Below are positions 49,895-61,580 of a stretch of DNA of 64,000 nucleotides, piece after piece. The notes under the pieces are model-generated. The model saw nothing but the letters and a program-made list of their open reading frames with translations, searched no databases and had not been told where the DNA came from. Each line of letters opens with the position of its first letter. The first letter of the stretch is position 1. The translations under genes were made by a program, and so were the position numbers. Source of the stretch: Ancylostoma caninum (Eukaryota > Nematoda > Chromadorea > Rhabditida > Ancylostomatidae); NCBI GenBank assembly GCA_037903475.1, contig JBAJFG010000034.1:806001-870000 (forward strand). The letters run 5' to 3'.

Positions 49895-52604
49895 TTACAT
49901 ATACTTGGCCATTTCGTTGTAAAGGGCGAGTACAAGGGCTGCACCAGTGCCTCGCATTGCGTTCACCATGGCACCATGGAAAAACGCTCTCCATCCCTCG
50001 TTTACATAGATGTACTGAAATGTTCCGTGGGTTTACGAGGGAAAATCGACATGCAATGAGAAAATTTTTAGAAAACAACGAGTTTTTTTTTTAGAACGCC
50101 GCCATAACCCACGTCCCCGCGTCATCGTCGCTCGGCGACAGCGAGCGCGATAACTATTGATTGTGGGCGGCCGCTCACGGATGGCTGGGTGTTGACCGCC
50201 CACAATCGATAGCCATCAAAATCAATGCCGCTCAAGCAAGAGCGACATGAGATGCTACACTTCACATGACGTATAGTCTGTTTCACTAGGAAAAGCAGTT
50301 GGAGAGCCACCGCAGAAAGGAAAGGTGGAAAATTGGCGGGAATTCGAGAGAATCAACAAAAAAAGGCCAATGTGCATGGATACTCAACCATCATCGCGTT
50401 CGAGACACGCCGTATACTTTCAGCATCAGATGGTGAATTGCAAAAAAAATCGTCAATTCCACCAACCCTAGCACAGTCAATCGTCCCTTTGTGGATGAAT
50501 TCCTTTTTCCCGGCACCCATCATTAGACGTCGCCTTATGGTGTCCAGAGGATAAGACAACATGGCAGCAACGAAAGTCACGACCTAAAATGCAAACAGGG
50601 ATTTAAATGAAGGAATAAAGGAATTGACAGAAAATAGCATTTGAGACAAGTAAACATACCTGTCCAGCTGCAAATGCACGCCAAAATCCCAGCGTCCGCC
50701 CGTCCTTAGAAATGTACGGTTTGGCCGAGTCAAAAAGGCCGTAGTAAGCACCTCGATATATCATAATGTACTGAAGTGAAGGCAGTAGTCCTCTGAATAT
50801 GAAAATGTGAGGGAATGTGTCGTATCCACTATTTCATTGATAACTTGTGGAAATACGGCGGAATGAGAACAAACTTGAAAATTTATCCAGAAAAACTACG
50901 AAACAAAGAAAAAAGCAGAGGTGAAAGGGGAATTCTTGTGAGAAACGATTAGATAAAGGTTCCTGCTTCCGTAATTTTGGTTAATGTAGGATAAAGAAAA
51001 GAAATGAACTATCTATTAGCTAATTCAAAAAAATTAAAGCCTATGCATAACAATGTAAAACAAACAATGTGAAACAACGGAGCTACGGAAGAAAGTTAAA
51101 GCGTAACCACAAAATAAAGATGTTGATAGCAAACTCACTTGTACATTCCAAAAAACCCATCATGCCTAATGATTTTCCGCATACAATCAAACATCCCTCT
51201 GAACTCTCGATCCTACAATAAATATGGAACTGAAAACTGTGTGAAAGACAACATTCGGGAATAAATATTAATGAAAATACCCTTTTATCTTTTCCTAAGT
51301 CGATGGCCAGACGGGTTCGAACAAAGTCAAGTGGATAAATTATCATAAACGTCGCAACTCCGGCACCACCTCCAGCGGCTAGGTTTCCTGAATAAAAAGT
51401 TCATTAAAACTTCATGAGTTGTGCATTCTTGGATCCGCGCTAAGATGCACGGTTACAAACACGAATATTGATCGAAAGCAAATATACTCTGCTTGTAACT
51501 CAAGTGCTCCCAATGATGCAATAAAATTCTCACAAAAAAACAGCAAAAAAGGCCTCATAACATAAAATGCTAAAAACTACCTATTAAAAAACGATATTGT
51601 TGAGCACTCGGATCAACACCGTTTAAACTCCAGATTTTGAAGAAATCCTTGAAGGCAAATCCAAGTGATTCCTAGAAATTAAATTTTGCAGCGATAATAT
51701 GATGGAAATATAGGCCGAAAAGAAACAAACCTGACTACATGCCCTGAGAATATTAACCCAGTTGCCTCGCCAAAACGAAAAGAATCCTTGCTCCTTGGGA
51801 ACACGGATAAAACAATCAATAACTCCTTTGTATCGTTTTTCAGCAGCTAGTGTTGTCTGAGCGTTTTGTAACTGTAAATCAACGGATAAAATAACAAACA
51901 AAAACAAATCAACCTAGCTAAGATGTACATGGCGCAATAAAATGTTGTTCATGAAGTGATTTTAGGTCTAGAATGATACCCGAAACTACAAATATGTAGA
52001 ACTAATAATCAACAACATCAACAACAAGTGTTTGGACGTCCCAGCAAAAAGATGAGATATTTTATTCAAAAAAAGCGTGCTGTGAATCTTGCACCCAAAT
52101 TAAATAACAATCCTTTCAAGCCTTCCTGTCATCACGACAAATATTTAGGGATGAAAAAGAGGAAGCAATGCGTACCTGAAGAATTAGCTTGACTCGTTCA
52201 ACGGGAGCAATAACAGTCTTCGCTACAACCGCAGCAGAAGCTCCGGCGAAGAAATCCTTAGTGAACTTGAGTGCATCATCCCAAACAACTGCAAAAAATC
52301 TAACTGCAAAAACGGTCCTACTAAAGATAATATTTTAAAAACGCTCCTAGTAAACGATAATAAAAGCAACACCATTGTGACAGACATCGATTGGGGGCGG
52401 ATCGTCGCTGGCGCGGCTGCGACGTAACTCACCAATAATCGATAGGTACCAAAATCGATGCTGCGCGAGCGACGGTGACGCAGACTGCTAAACCCCATGT
52501 GGAGTGTATCTGCAGCAAATATACTCACTCTTGTTTCTGGCTCGATGGAGTGGTGCCATTGGCGTCACATAGCGAGTTTCAGCTTCACACGACGTGGCCA
52601 TCAT
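49895..52604 (-). CDS. ant: Mitochondrial ADP/ATP carrier, divergent paralogue, complete
   Basis: Exchanges ADP and ATP across the mitochondrial inner membrane. Nine exons, all in phase, give 323 residues: 52529-52604, 52176-52288, 51731-51871, 51581-51671, 51281-51387, 51139-51212, 50660-50792, 50467-50583 and 49895-50014. All three mitochondrial-carrier repeats are visible: PVERVK (54-59), YPLDFVR (158-164) and YPLDTIR (256-262), plus RYKG and [10 protein letters not shown] matrix segments. The nucleotide-carrier hexapeptide is RRRLMM (262-267) instead of RRRMMM, and RYFPTQ is replaced by RACSQE. It carries an N-terminal extension of about 25 residues. The ATG at 52604 is followed at once by another ATG. 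This is probably a tissue-restricted paralogue like the divergent C. elegans ant-1 copies, rather than the main form. Acceptors 15 bp apart at exon 2 (52288 and 52303) both keep the frame. Confidence 0.95.
50096..50275. mobile_element. GC-rich palindromic element, copy B, in carrier intron 8
   Basis: ATTGATTGTGGGCGG and CCGCCCACAATCGAT pair across a 25-bp loop at about 50156-50212, flanked by GTCGCTCGGCGACAGCGAG on one side and AAAATCAATGCCGCTC on the other. It resembles the elements at 44913-45085 and 52380-52510. Confidence 0.55.
52380..52510. mobile_element. GC-rich palindromic element, copy C, in carrier intron 1
   Basis: It contains CATCGATTGGGGGCGG, ACCAATAATCGATAGG and AAAATCGATGCTGCGCGAGC. 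Word order matches copy B closely enough to suggest one family. It lies between carrier exons 1 and 2. Confidence 0.5.
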
Positions 52605-53259
52605 AGACGAGAGTAACACTAGTGACGAGCGTCTAATCACATCACGAGAAAAAACCGGTCCAGACTTTCACTCGAAGCTGATGCAAAAGATCGAGCGAGG
52701 TAAATATAGAAAAGTTAGCGAGGTAATGACGGCCTAGTCTACTTTAGCAGCAGATTCAAGGCAACGACAGGAGGAAGTCCTGGAAAAACGGAGAAGATTT
52801 ATTTATCAACTACAAAGGTGTGCAACAGTCAATTACAGGAGGAAAATAAACACGAAATAAAAACTATTCGGACATAGTAAATTGACAACACTACCACATC
52901 GAATTAACAATAGAAACAGAAAAAATTAGGATGACGATGGCGAAATCCGGAAACGAACAGGAGACTAGACAATAGATCCAGAAGAATTAAAAAGTTCAAA
53001 AAGCGTATCACTCTGAACAACTGTTATTTTTCACTTCGAAACACTTCTGTTTCACTCTCCTGATTGTACTAATCTTTTCAACATATGACGTAACGTCTGT
53101 CAGTAGTTCGCGGCCGGGCTGATATAGATGAAGAAAAGGGACGTTAAGCTACCTAATCGTCTAAGTATGTTTTTACAGACTAATCCTACGCAAAAGAACC
53201 AAAAAGATTTGCGTTCCACAGTGCTCAAGGTACCGAATAAATTCAGACCTTAAAGATGC

Positions 53260-53513
53260 CTAATAAATAGCCTCGAAAGTGGTCATGTTGAAAAAATTCA
53301 ATTGTAAAGGAGGAATTCCGTAATCAGTCCACTTTTTCTTGTACTTGATATAGTCCATTTCACCTATCTTGAAGGTTGGAGAGTCATCAGAGAAAAAACC
53401 GGGCGAAAGTGTGTAGTAGCAGAGATGCAGGCGAAAAAAGCACAGATGACGCAAAAGTACTTAGTTCTCATAATTTCCGAAGCGGATCACCACCAAATCA
53501 GCAGCCAAACGAA
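53260..53513 (-). pseudogene. Small secreted-protein candidate with an apparent frameshift
   Basis: After the acceptor TTTACTTTCAG (ends at 53514) and a 42-base leader, an ATG at 53471 opens MRTKYFCVICAFFACISA, a good signal peptide, but this frame stops after 36 codons. The neighbouring frame continues across the same point through SDDSPTFKIGEMDYIK to a stop at 53260. The two overlap at a run of six T (minus strand, about 53393-53398), so one base lost there would explain the break. It could be a sequencing error, a recent pseudogene or coincidence. No family is recognised. Confidence 0.35.
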
Positions 53514-53637
53514 CTGAAAGTAAAATACTATGAGCCAATACCACTTTTTCCCAGAAATAATGACTTTTTGCTGAGGTTTTTGCTGTTATTGGCGTGCAAC
53601 TCGGTTCAAAATGGAGATCCACCCGAAATAATGATGT

Positions 53638-54048
53638 TCATGGAAATTCTGCTATAAAATTAAAGGAGAATTGCCTGCAAGGACAGGAAAATCCTAACAA
53701 ACTGAAAGAAAGCTTTGCAACATGTCGTCGACATAAGCTTTCCGGAACAGGAATGGTGTAATGAGAACCCGACCCAACCAGTTTTTTTTTTTTCGGATCG
53801 AAGAGTAATTCTTCTAAGAAGCGGAAGTTGAACAGAGCCATTACTACTGAAATAATCCAAAAAGAAAAAAAACTAAGATTTAAGTGATGTCTGCAAAAAA
53901 AAGCTTCGTCCTCGACAAGCTCAGCATCCGATACGAAAACTTCAATATTTCTGGGACTTGTGAAAACAAAATGGAACTTTTTAGCTACTTTATCGTTGGA
54001 AGTAATGAACACAGCAACAATGCACAAGCAGCAGTTTGAAACAGTCAC
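53638..54048 (-). CDS. Open frame of 136 codons, unknown
   Basis: It starts MTVSNCCLCIVAVFIT, a possible signal sequence, and contains VFVSDAELVEDEAFF, then MALFNFRFLEELLFDPKKKK. Two acceptor-like sites interrupt it: TTTTTTTTGCAG near 53893 and TTATTTCAG near 53864, the latter five bases before an ATG. It may therefore be one chance frame or two short exons. A poly-A/K run at about 53780-53793 makes the frame fragile. No domain is recognised. Confidence 0.25.
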   Translation of the reverse strand: MTVSNCCLCIVAVFITSNDKVAKKFHFVFTSPRNIEVFVSDAELVEDEAFFCRHHLNLSFFSFWIISVVMALFNFRFLEELLFDPKKKKLVGSGSHYTIPVPESLCRRHVAKLSFSLLGFSCPCRQFSFNFIAEFP

Positions 54049-55036
54049 TCCACAAGATTACAACCAAGCGTGTTGAAGTAAGTATTTAGGCATACTGTAG
54101 TGGGCGAAACTTTTGTGTAGCAGGTCCTTTAGTTGGCATTGGTCCACATCAGCTGAGCGCTCTCCTTGTCGATTTCGAGAACTCTTATTTCAATCATGCT
54201 TCTTCCTTAATGATTTTGTAGCATGGCTTCTTTGGCAAAGAATTTGTGCTCTTATGCTTCTGGGAGCATGTTTGCAAGACCTTTGGTCGCCAGATAAAGT
54301 TACAGTTAGGTACGGAGGAAGTTTTCCAAGAGATTGTGGATTTCTTCCGGAAATCAGTTGCATTTATTCACTTCTTTCATTGTTATTCTCTGTGACAATA
54401 TATGTTTAGTTGCTTTGCATGTTGGAATTTACAATTCTCAACTATATTAGTTGTCGAACATCTTGGTCAAGCGTCTTTTAAGTATGGTTTATTCGTGCCC
54501 AGTCGTTGGCATTGAATACACCATAAATGGGAGTGTATAAAGTAATGCCAAAGTCATAAGGTATAAGGTAGGAATAAACATAAGGTATCATAAGGTAGGA
54601 TCGGTCGATTCCATTCCAAGTAACAGCCATTGTAGTAAAAAGACAGAAAGCGAATTTTTATGTACTGAAAGAAGAACTTATTTGGTTTCAAAACTAAAAA
54701 AAAGATTTTAAAAAAACTCAGCTTGAAGCGCTATTGAAGAGCTGGGACCATCTCCGCACGATGTAATGATGGGCTCTTCTTTTGATAAGGAAATCGTTCA
54801 ACATCACATTCGCTCTCATCAGTTTCCACCATCGAAAATCTGAAAGGTTATGCTTAGTTAGGACTTACACTTCCCTGAACACCACGGGTTTTTGTCCTCT
54901 CGATCGATCCTGACATGAATATCTACGTCTGGGATCAATTTCTGTCTGCTCTTCTTCCATCCATGGCTTGTCTTTGAGAACCATTTTTATTTCAGCAGTT
55001 ATGTTACAACGGTAATGGAGACGTGATGGACAGAGA

Positions 55037-57173
55037 ATGGCCTGCTACATTGACCATCAGTTGTTCCACTTCTTGGAGGGACAACTCCCACATATTCGTC
55101 GACGTTTTGTCTATGGTCTCGGAAATGCTCTCGTGAACAAGATCTGGTCTGGCCATTATTCTCTACAACAGCATATTATTCGAATGCGTGAGGAGCAAAT
55201 AGCTCTAGAGAGGTATTTTTTCATTTCGCCTTTGCATTTTTTAAAATTAAAATATTATTTTTGCCAACAGAGCGAAATGTATCAAAACAACTCAAAATAG
55301 TTGGCGAGTGGTGTGCGCGGCAGGACCCACTCGACCCCCTTACTCGGAGCTTACCCTTACCGGAAAGCAGCCTGTACTAGTGGCTGTCAACTCTAGGAGA
55401 CCCTAGTTGACCACTTGCTGTCAGCAAGAAATTGGCAGTCACAGCTAATTGACAGTCACAAGTAAAGGTATACACCCGCCCTTACCGTATCCTTTGTTTG
55501 GGTCCCACCGTGCTTCTCGGTCCGCGACGCTACGCCCGCGATCCGCCAGTTATTTCGAGACAGACAGTGTGTGAGCCTAATTTTTTACTCAGTCGTCCTT
55601 CCACCATATGTAGCAACGAAGCTCAATCTATATAACCATTTCTAGGCATAGTTTGATTCCTGTACCATGAGGTATTTTATACAACAAGGAGACTCCAGTG
55701 CTCTAGACCTGCGTGCATTGTCCGCCTCTTGACACTCTGATTGTCTGCGCATCTGCGCATTTCATTAATGTCACCGTCCTCATTCTCAATCGATTCTCTA
55801 GCATGGCGCATGCGAGCGGGTTTGAGCTTTTGTAGTCTCCTATTGGTAGACTTTTTCTACCAATAGGAGACTACAGAGATAGTCGATTTTCTTTAGTAGT
55901 CATTGGATTCTGAGCAAACAGACGCAATCATCCTAGAATTGCTGCAGCTCACCCAACAAAAATATTTTGTTTTGAGGCCCAGGATCTTTGTCTATTCAAC
56001 CTCACTTGTTTCTTCAAAATGACGATTTTCATTCCCGCGGATGAAATGCCTGTCCCTTCTCTCTGGGAATAAATTCTCAAGAGTAAAAGCCACGTTCCCA
56101 GCTGTAACCCATTTGTTTCAGGACTCTTTACCAAAATCGTCGTCACTACTTAAGTACGCTCCAGCAGGATGCTCAAATCGAAGAAAAGATGCTGGAGCAC
56201 GACAACTACATTGCAACGGTTCTAGATGACGTGAGTTTTTCCTCCTATTTGTTTTTGCTGGTATGGGATCATACGCTGCTCATGGGTCAAACGCAGATAG
56301 CTGGTGTTGGTATAGAGCCAAGGGATGTTCCTTTCTGTCCTCCTCTCGTTGAGAGCTTTTCTAGCACTAGTAAGGCTGCAAGTATGGAGAGACTACAGAC
56401 GGCCAGACACGCCCTTCTGCTCCACTCCTGCACTCCCTGAGAATCTCTTGGTAGTGAATTTGAAAAGCCTGTGTAATCGAGGACTTTAGCCTATAGAAGA
56501 ATTCATTGGTCCGGGTCCACTTGCCGCGTCGCATCATTTGCGTCTCGGCACTCTGATTGCCTGCACATCCGCACATTACGCCGTTCTCATTCTCGATCGA
56601 TACTGTGGTGTGACGCGGCAGACGGGTCCGAACCACTGAAATCTTCCATATGTGACCCACGAAAGGTACTTGAGAAGGTGATGTGAAATGTCATCTTTTC
56701 CTCTTATTATTCATCATATTATGAACTCAATCTACGAAGATGGTATAGTGACAGTGTTGAGGTGTTTTGACGTGTGCTTAGGTATTTTTATTCACCCATA
56801 TCCAGGAACGTTCGTTAAGCAGGGATCTCTTCTAAAAGTCTACGTTTGGTTTCCATGCTTGATTTGGACTGTGGAAATCTATAATTGTAACTTTCCATCC
56901 AGTTTCATCGATATCTAGTTTCAGTACTTTAAACGACAACAACACACGCTCACGGAAATGATGATACCCGGGTTTTCGATTACGGACAATCCATTTGATA
57001 TCGAAATTCAGATGTTGATTCTGGAATTTATGGTGCAAGTACGGTAAGCATACGTATCGTATCCTTCGCCAATTCCTATTCACTCGACTTGCTGTTACAG
57101 GCTTCCCGAGCCTTACACAAGCGCACAGTCGCAAGGATCGGCGGCTCCTATAGTTTATGTACAGTTGTCTTAA
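55037..57173 (+). CDS. DGCR6/gonadal (gdl) family protein, complete
   Basis: Four exons in phase: 55037-55212, 56122-56230, 56925-57043 and 57101-57173, giving 158 residues. The order of features matches vertebrate DGCR6 and Drosophila gdl as I remember them: an N-terminal helix QLFHFLEGQLPHIRRRF, a middle segment EEQIALERTLYQNRR, a charged coiled-coil-like part IEEKMLEHDNYIATVLDD, then QQHTLTEMMIPGFSITDNP and EIQMLILEFMVQV. DGCR6 is about 220 residues, so this copy is shorter, mainly at the C-terminus. An acceptor TTTATTTCAG ends at 54995, and an in-frame stop lies between it and the ATG, fixing the start. Molecular function of the family is poorly defined. AATAAA signals lie at 57327 and 57354. 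Both large introns carry related foldback repeats. Confidence 0.85.
55700..55875. mobile_element. MITE-like repeat and 19-bp hairpin in DGCR6 intron 1
   Basis: It contains CACTCTGATTGTCTGCGCAT, almost the same as CACTCTGATTGCCTGCACAT in the next intron. It is followed at about 55833-55875 by GTAGTCTCCTATTGGTAGA and its complement TCTACCAATAGGAGACTAC, separated by only five bases. The hairpin is essentially perfect. Confidence 0.7.
56506..56634. mobile_element. Small foldback MITE in DGCR6 intron 2
   Basis: The left end GGTCCGGGTCCACTTGCCGC pairs with the right end GCGGCAGACGGGTCCGAACC with few mismatches. The enclosed part shares about 50 bp with the repeat at 55730-55790 in intron 1. Total length is about 128 bp. 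Confidence 0.7.
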
Positions 57174-57326
57174 TGAGCTTTCACATGTTTTAGGCATCAA
57201 AGGTCGAGCTTCGCTTTCTCATAGAGCTTCCTCTCGGGTCTGCTACTTTCAGTTTTTATTGTTGTTTTACTATTTACCAACGGCATTTAATTGTTCCGTG
57301 ACTTACCAGTGTTCTAGTCTTCTTGT

Positions 57327-57359
57327 AATAAATGATTCTTTAAGAGTTGTTTCAATAAA
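57327..57359 (+). terminator. Poly(A) signals after the DGCR6-like gene
   Basis: Two AATAAA words, at 57327 and 57354, lie 154-181 bases after the stop codon, a normal distance for this type of genome. Confidence 0.55.
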
Positions 57360-58033
57360 ACTCATCATGGACACATGCAAAAACAGGATTTTCTCCTTAT
57401 TGTTAGTGTTTGGCATGGGGCATGCTTAGTTTATCAATCTAGAACAATCTGTCCCAGCAAAAGCTAGTTTACCTCAGATAATGGACGTGCAGTAAAACCC
57501 TCGAAAATCCCTTGTGAAATTTGCTACCAAGGAGTGGTCTCCGTCATCATTGTGAGCTTTGATATGTAATAAATCTAATAGTTATGATAACCATGTGCTG
57601 TGAGCATTGTGTTCTTCAATTTGAACATTTCACATCAAATGCCATGCATTTGTTGGCAAATTGCAAAAAAAAATTGCAACGAAAAGTGAATGGCAGTATT
57701 GTACTACTACTATTTAATAACTACCCGACGGTAGTTTGGTGGTACATTTATTAATGCTTCTTTTGAGAACTAAAAGGACTGATGCTATGGATTACGTGAC
57801 GTTCGTCACCCGTCCTTTCGCGAACGTAAAGACAGCACTCGCTTAAATCACCGCGATCGAGATTTTGCTGAATTGCAGGGTTTTCTGAGACCTGGAGTTC
57901 ATATCCAGCAGTGACATGGCGTGAAACACACTAGAAAATCCCGAAATCGGTGTGCTGTTTCCCTTGCGACTAAGCGCGCTCCGTTTGACACTCGTGGGTC
58001 CCGCCACGCGGAACGCAGTCGCAGTTGCACGAG

Positions 58034-59295
58034 ATGGCCGCTGCGGATGTACGCTGGCGCATTCAAAGGAGCTGTGTTCGCGGCTTCGATTTGTATTTCT
58101 TCGCAGGTAAGTCATGATTCTTCGTTATTCTATTTTTTCCTTCCACCAATATTGAATTTTAGGTATTTCTCGACTTCATATTAACTACAAGCTTGGTCAT
58201 TTCTCACAAATTTGTAGAATCTAGCACAATCATGAAGCAATTGACATTCTATTCATGAACTCTTCCTTAGGAGTCGTTGCCAATATAGCCCATTCCTAAG
58301 TTTCAACTTCACTAAATAAAGGTTTTTCCAAGGAAATCACTCCACGAAATGAAACCACAATTACTGTACCAGTGTCATTTGTGCAGATGCAAAAAATATA
58401 AAAGTTTAAGCTATCCATCACTTCCTCGAAAAAAGGTATGGACTCAAAACCTCTGGAACTGAAATCGGAATCGACGACTATTTTCTCGAGTAGATGATTT
58501 TGTACGTCTTGCGAAGCTGGTTTTTTTTAAATCAAAGTCGAAGATTACGAAGATTTCTTAGAACTGAAATTATTACGTAGATTATATGAAAATTTCTTAG
58601 AACTGGAATTGTTATGTAGATTACTTGTGAAAAGAAATCTGAAGACATCAATCACGGATGTGGCTATAATTTGGTTGCTGATGATCTCGTACGCTCTAAT
58701 TTCAACGAAGGACACTATCAAATTTGAGATTTGGAAGTTCGATACCTAATATCTGAAATTGTAAAATTTGAGGTATAGATCTCTTCAATATCACAACTTC
58801 CTTACAATCGGTAGTTTTCCCTAGGAGATCTCCAGTTTTGCAGGAATTTATGTGATTGCGCTGGTGGTACCTGAGGACATAGTTACGCGAGAATCAACTC
58901 TGGGCGCGCGGTTGTCACCGACGCCAGCCTGCTATGACGCCGAAAATGTAAAAATTTCAAAATTTCCGAATATTAAGGTTCATAGGATAGACTAGAGCGC
59001 TGATTCAGTCAATGGGATTTTCGTTGCAGTTGGTTCCCAATGAACAGAGTTATAGCGAGGCGGTGCTTCCGACGCACATCACGTTTATTTCGCAGATTTT
59101 AAAAGCGGCAGTGACGGGGTTGTACTTGCGAAGGAAATGAAAAAAAAGCCAGATTCTCAGACCGGAATGAAATGGTTTCTCAATGGCAATCCTTTTTTTT
59201 TGTTTCAAATGAAAAAAATTCTGTTTTTCAGTAATCCGAGGGAAGAATATACGTATATCCATAGTGTGATTATTCCGTGGCTGGTGCGTCAGTGA
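58034..59295 (+). CDS. Small predicted membrane protein, 109 residues, unknown family
   Basis: Four exons, 58034-58106, 58844-58947, 59030-59118 and 59232-59295, share one frame, have good splice borders (the first donor is GTAAGT, acceptors TTTGCAG, GTTGCAG and TTTTCAG) and end in a stop. The upstream frame is closed by TGA before any other ATG, so the ATG at 58034 is the likely start. The product starts MAAADVRWRIQRSCVRG, then has one clear hydrophobic segment, DLYFFAGIYVIALVVP (residues 19-34), a mid-part ARLSPTPACYDAENLVPNE, and ends HSVIIPWLVRQ. I do not recognise it. The last donor (GTTGTA at 59119) is weak; without it the third exon would read on to a stop at about 59140. Confidence 0.6.
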
Positions 59296-60491
59296 AGAAA
59301 GGTATCATGTTCTAACAGCACCTGAAATGGTTGTCAAGGAGTTTACTAAATAATCGAATATTTGCAAGTAAACAACCCATTTCTTCTCTCTTGTGTACAG
59401 ATATACTTTTCCGTTGAGGCGCATATTGATAGCTCCCAAATTCTCCGAGTTACAATAGAGGAGCATGGTTTTTAAGGATGTAGTGTGGCCGTGATGATTG
59501 GCCCAGATAAAATATCTGTTTCATCATAGTTGTGGCCTAGTCATAGGTGCTCCCCTATATTGGGAACCACATTCTCAGCGCTAAAGGCTCTTCTATAACT
59601 CAGTTGTTAGTTATTCTTTCGAAAGCCCCTTCACATAGCCTTTTTGCACAAAATTTTTTTTAAGACGCTGTAGAAATTTTGATTATGAGTGAGGTCGTCA
59701 TGCTTCTGTGCTTTTTCTTCTATTCGCTGTTTTGTCTTCTTTGTTTTTTTTTTTGAGTAAGAAATCATGCATTCACACTGAACGCAACATGCTGTGTACG
59801 AGAAATCTCTTATCCTGTTTGACACCTTCACTTTTGGAAGAAAATTAAACTCTCCACATATGAATATACATGTTGCTGCACATACATAGTAGCAGTCCCA
59901 GTACTTTATTCGAAGCGTATTGGTATTACTCGTTATCGTTCTGGACAGCAGCCAAACGTACATACGGTAATCGAACAGTACTCGACAGTACTAAGTATCC
60001 CTGCAATTGAACTTCCACTGTATCTTATATGCAATATTTTTGTAGACGCCAGTATTTGGTTTTCTCAGAATTTTAAATAGGTAGGAGATTATTCAACGAG
60101 TCAGACGAATGAAATGGGTTCGTGGTGTGGTTAAAACGCAGTAGTATATAGCAGCAAAAAAAAATACTCCAGACTCTAATTCAGAATGGGTTGTAGTGTG
60201 GTCAGAAGTAGATATGTCTTACACCTACGTAAGCCTATAACGAACGTCCTGATATTTGTAAAAGATGCATAACCTATTCTCCAAATATTTGCACCACGGG
60301 ATATTCTGATATGATTATAAACAGGATGTTCTTGTGATATGCGTGAATTCCTTGGACTTCCTACTTACATTCGAAGTGAGATTTTCCCTCTTATTCGCAC
60401 CACTTTCCCACCAACTTCAAGTGACGATGAGTAATGTGGGAAAACGTGCGAAAAACTAGTTGCGATGCGCCTGGCCATTGGTCAGAAGTCG
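59296..60491. other. Intergenic stretch, no gene seen
   Basis: AT-rich with a few short frames. The minus-strand frame at 59631-59963 is rich in K and T from low-complexity DNA. Confidence 0.4.
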
Positions 60492-61580
60492 CTACACATC
60501 CACCATTAGGAGGATTCTCAGGAGGTCGTTATATACTTTTTTGTCAATTTCAGTTGATGCAAAGGCTTTCCTTGGAAATGACGTACAGAGCAAGCATTTC
60601 TTGACGGGATTCATTTTACATCCAGACAACAACTGAGTATTAAATCTGAAATAAGCATAGGGTAGACATGACATCAGTAACTACTCTATACCTACGAATA
60701 TAATGGTTCCTCAAGCAAATTTTCGCAAGGAGTTTGCCAGAAAACATTGGGCGTTAGTAATTTCGCTTTTTGTCTCAAGCCTTTGCCATTCAAATCCATA
60801 TTGAAAGAGATACAAATTATTAATTCATAGAGGATGAAACACTACTGCCAACAGATTGATTGAAAGAAATGAGAGTTCTTAAACGAATGTGACATACCGC
60901 ATGTACATACCACATATGACATACCACATGTCCAATACAATGTAGTAGCTATTCCGTCTGGGATTCCTATCTGCTATAGCTTCTATCGCAACTTTATCCA
61001 ACATTCTATCTAATAAACTCTGTAATCGCCCTCGCGCCCTCGTTACAGAAGCCTGTAGATTTTTTGGCACCTCACTGGACCTACTCCTCCATTACTTCGC
61101 ATTTTGCGGATCGAAGACAACACCAACAACACCAATGTATAACATAAGTAACATACCTATTGTGAAAATTTCTCTTTTTTGGCAAAGAATCCTCGATGAA
61201 GCACATCAAATTATATAATAATTAGAAGATGTCTATTTATCGTCCACTTTTCCATTGAAAAGAAATAAAATTTGCACAGAAATGTGTGGAACAACGCAAG
61301 GTTTTCCAAGTTTCTAGGCGAGCACAGTTTAGTTGTTGGGCATTACTAATCTGATTCACGGGAGTTAGTGAAACTGCAACTTCCCTCCAGCCTTGTAAAC
61401 CTGGCTTGTCCAGAACGTAGTTCTCCAGAATCGAAGCGAATGGTTGAGAGGTAATGTGGCATACAGGATAACGCTCTGCCCAATTGCATTAGTAATATGG
61501 CTCCATGTAGGGAATGTACCAAAAACGCCTTTAACGATTCGAAGCATGGTTGGAGTAGTGTCAAGGCTGACTCTAGTATC
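60492..61580 (-). CDS. Unknown gene, chain of plausible terminal exons
   Basis: Minus-strand candidate exons, in order: 61401-61580 (acceptor CCCCATAG, 60 codons, MLRIVKGVFGTFPTWSHI then RFWRTTFWTSQ, donor GTTTAC); 60939-61052 (acceptor ATCTACAG, 38 codons, RGRLQSLLDRMLDKVAIEAI); a piece near 60720-60810 (LLTPNVFWQTPCENLLEE); and 60492-60655 (acceptor TTATTTCAG, reading GCKMNPVKKCLLCTSFPRKA and ending RILLMVDV). The first two join in phase, and the last two join in phase through a TC|A codon; the middle junction is not secure. The KCLLCTSFPRKAF piece loosely recalls the CxxC start of THAP-like zinc fingers, but the rest of such a domain is absent. No start codon was located; it may extend upstream. 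Confidence 0.4.
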
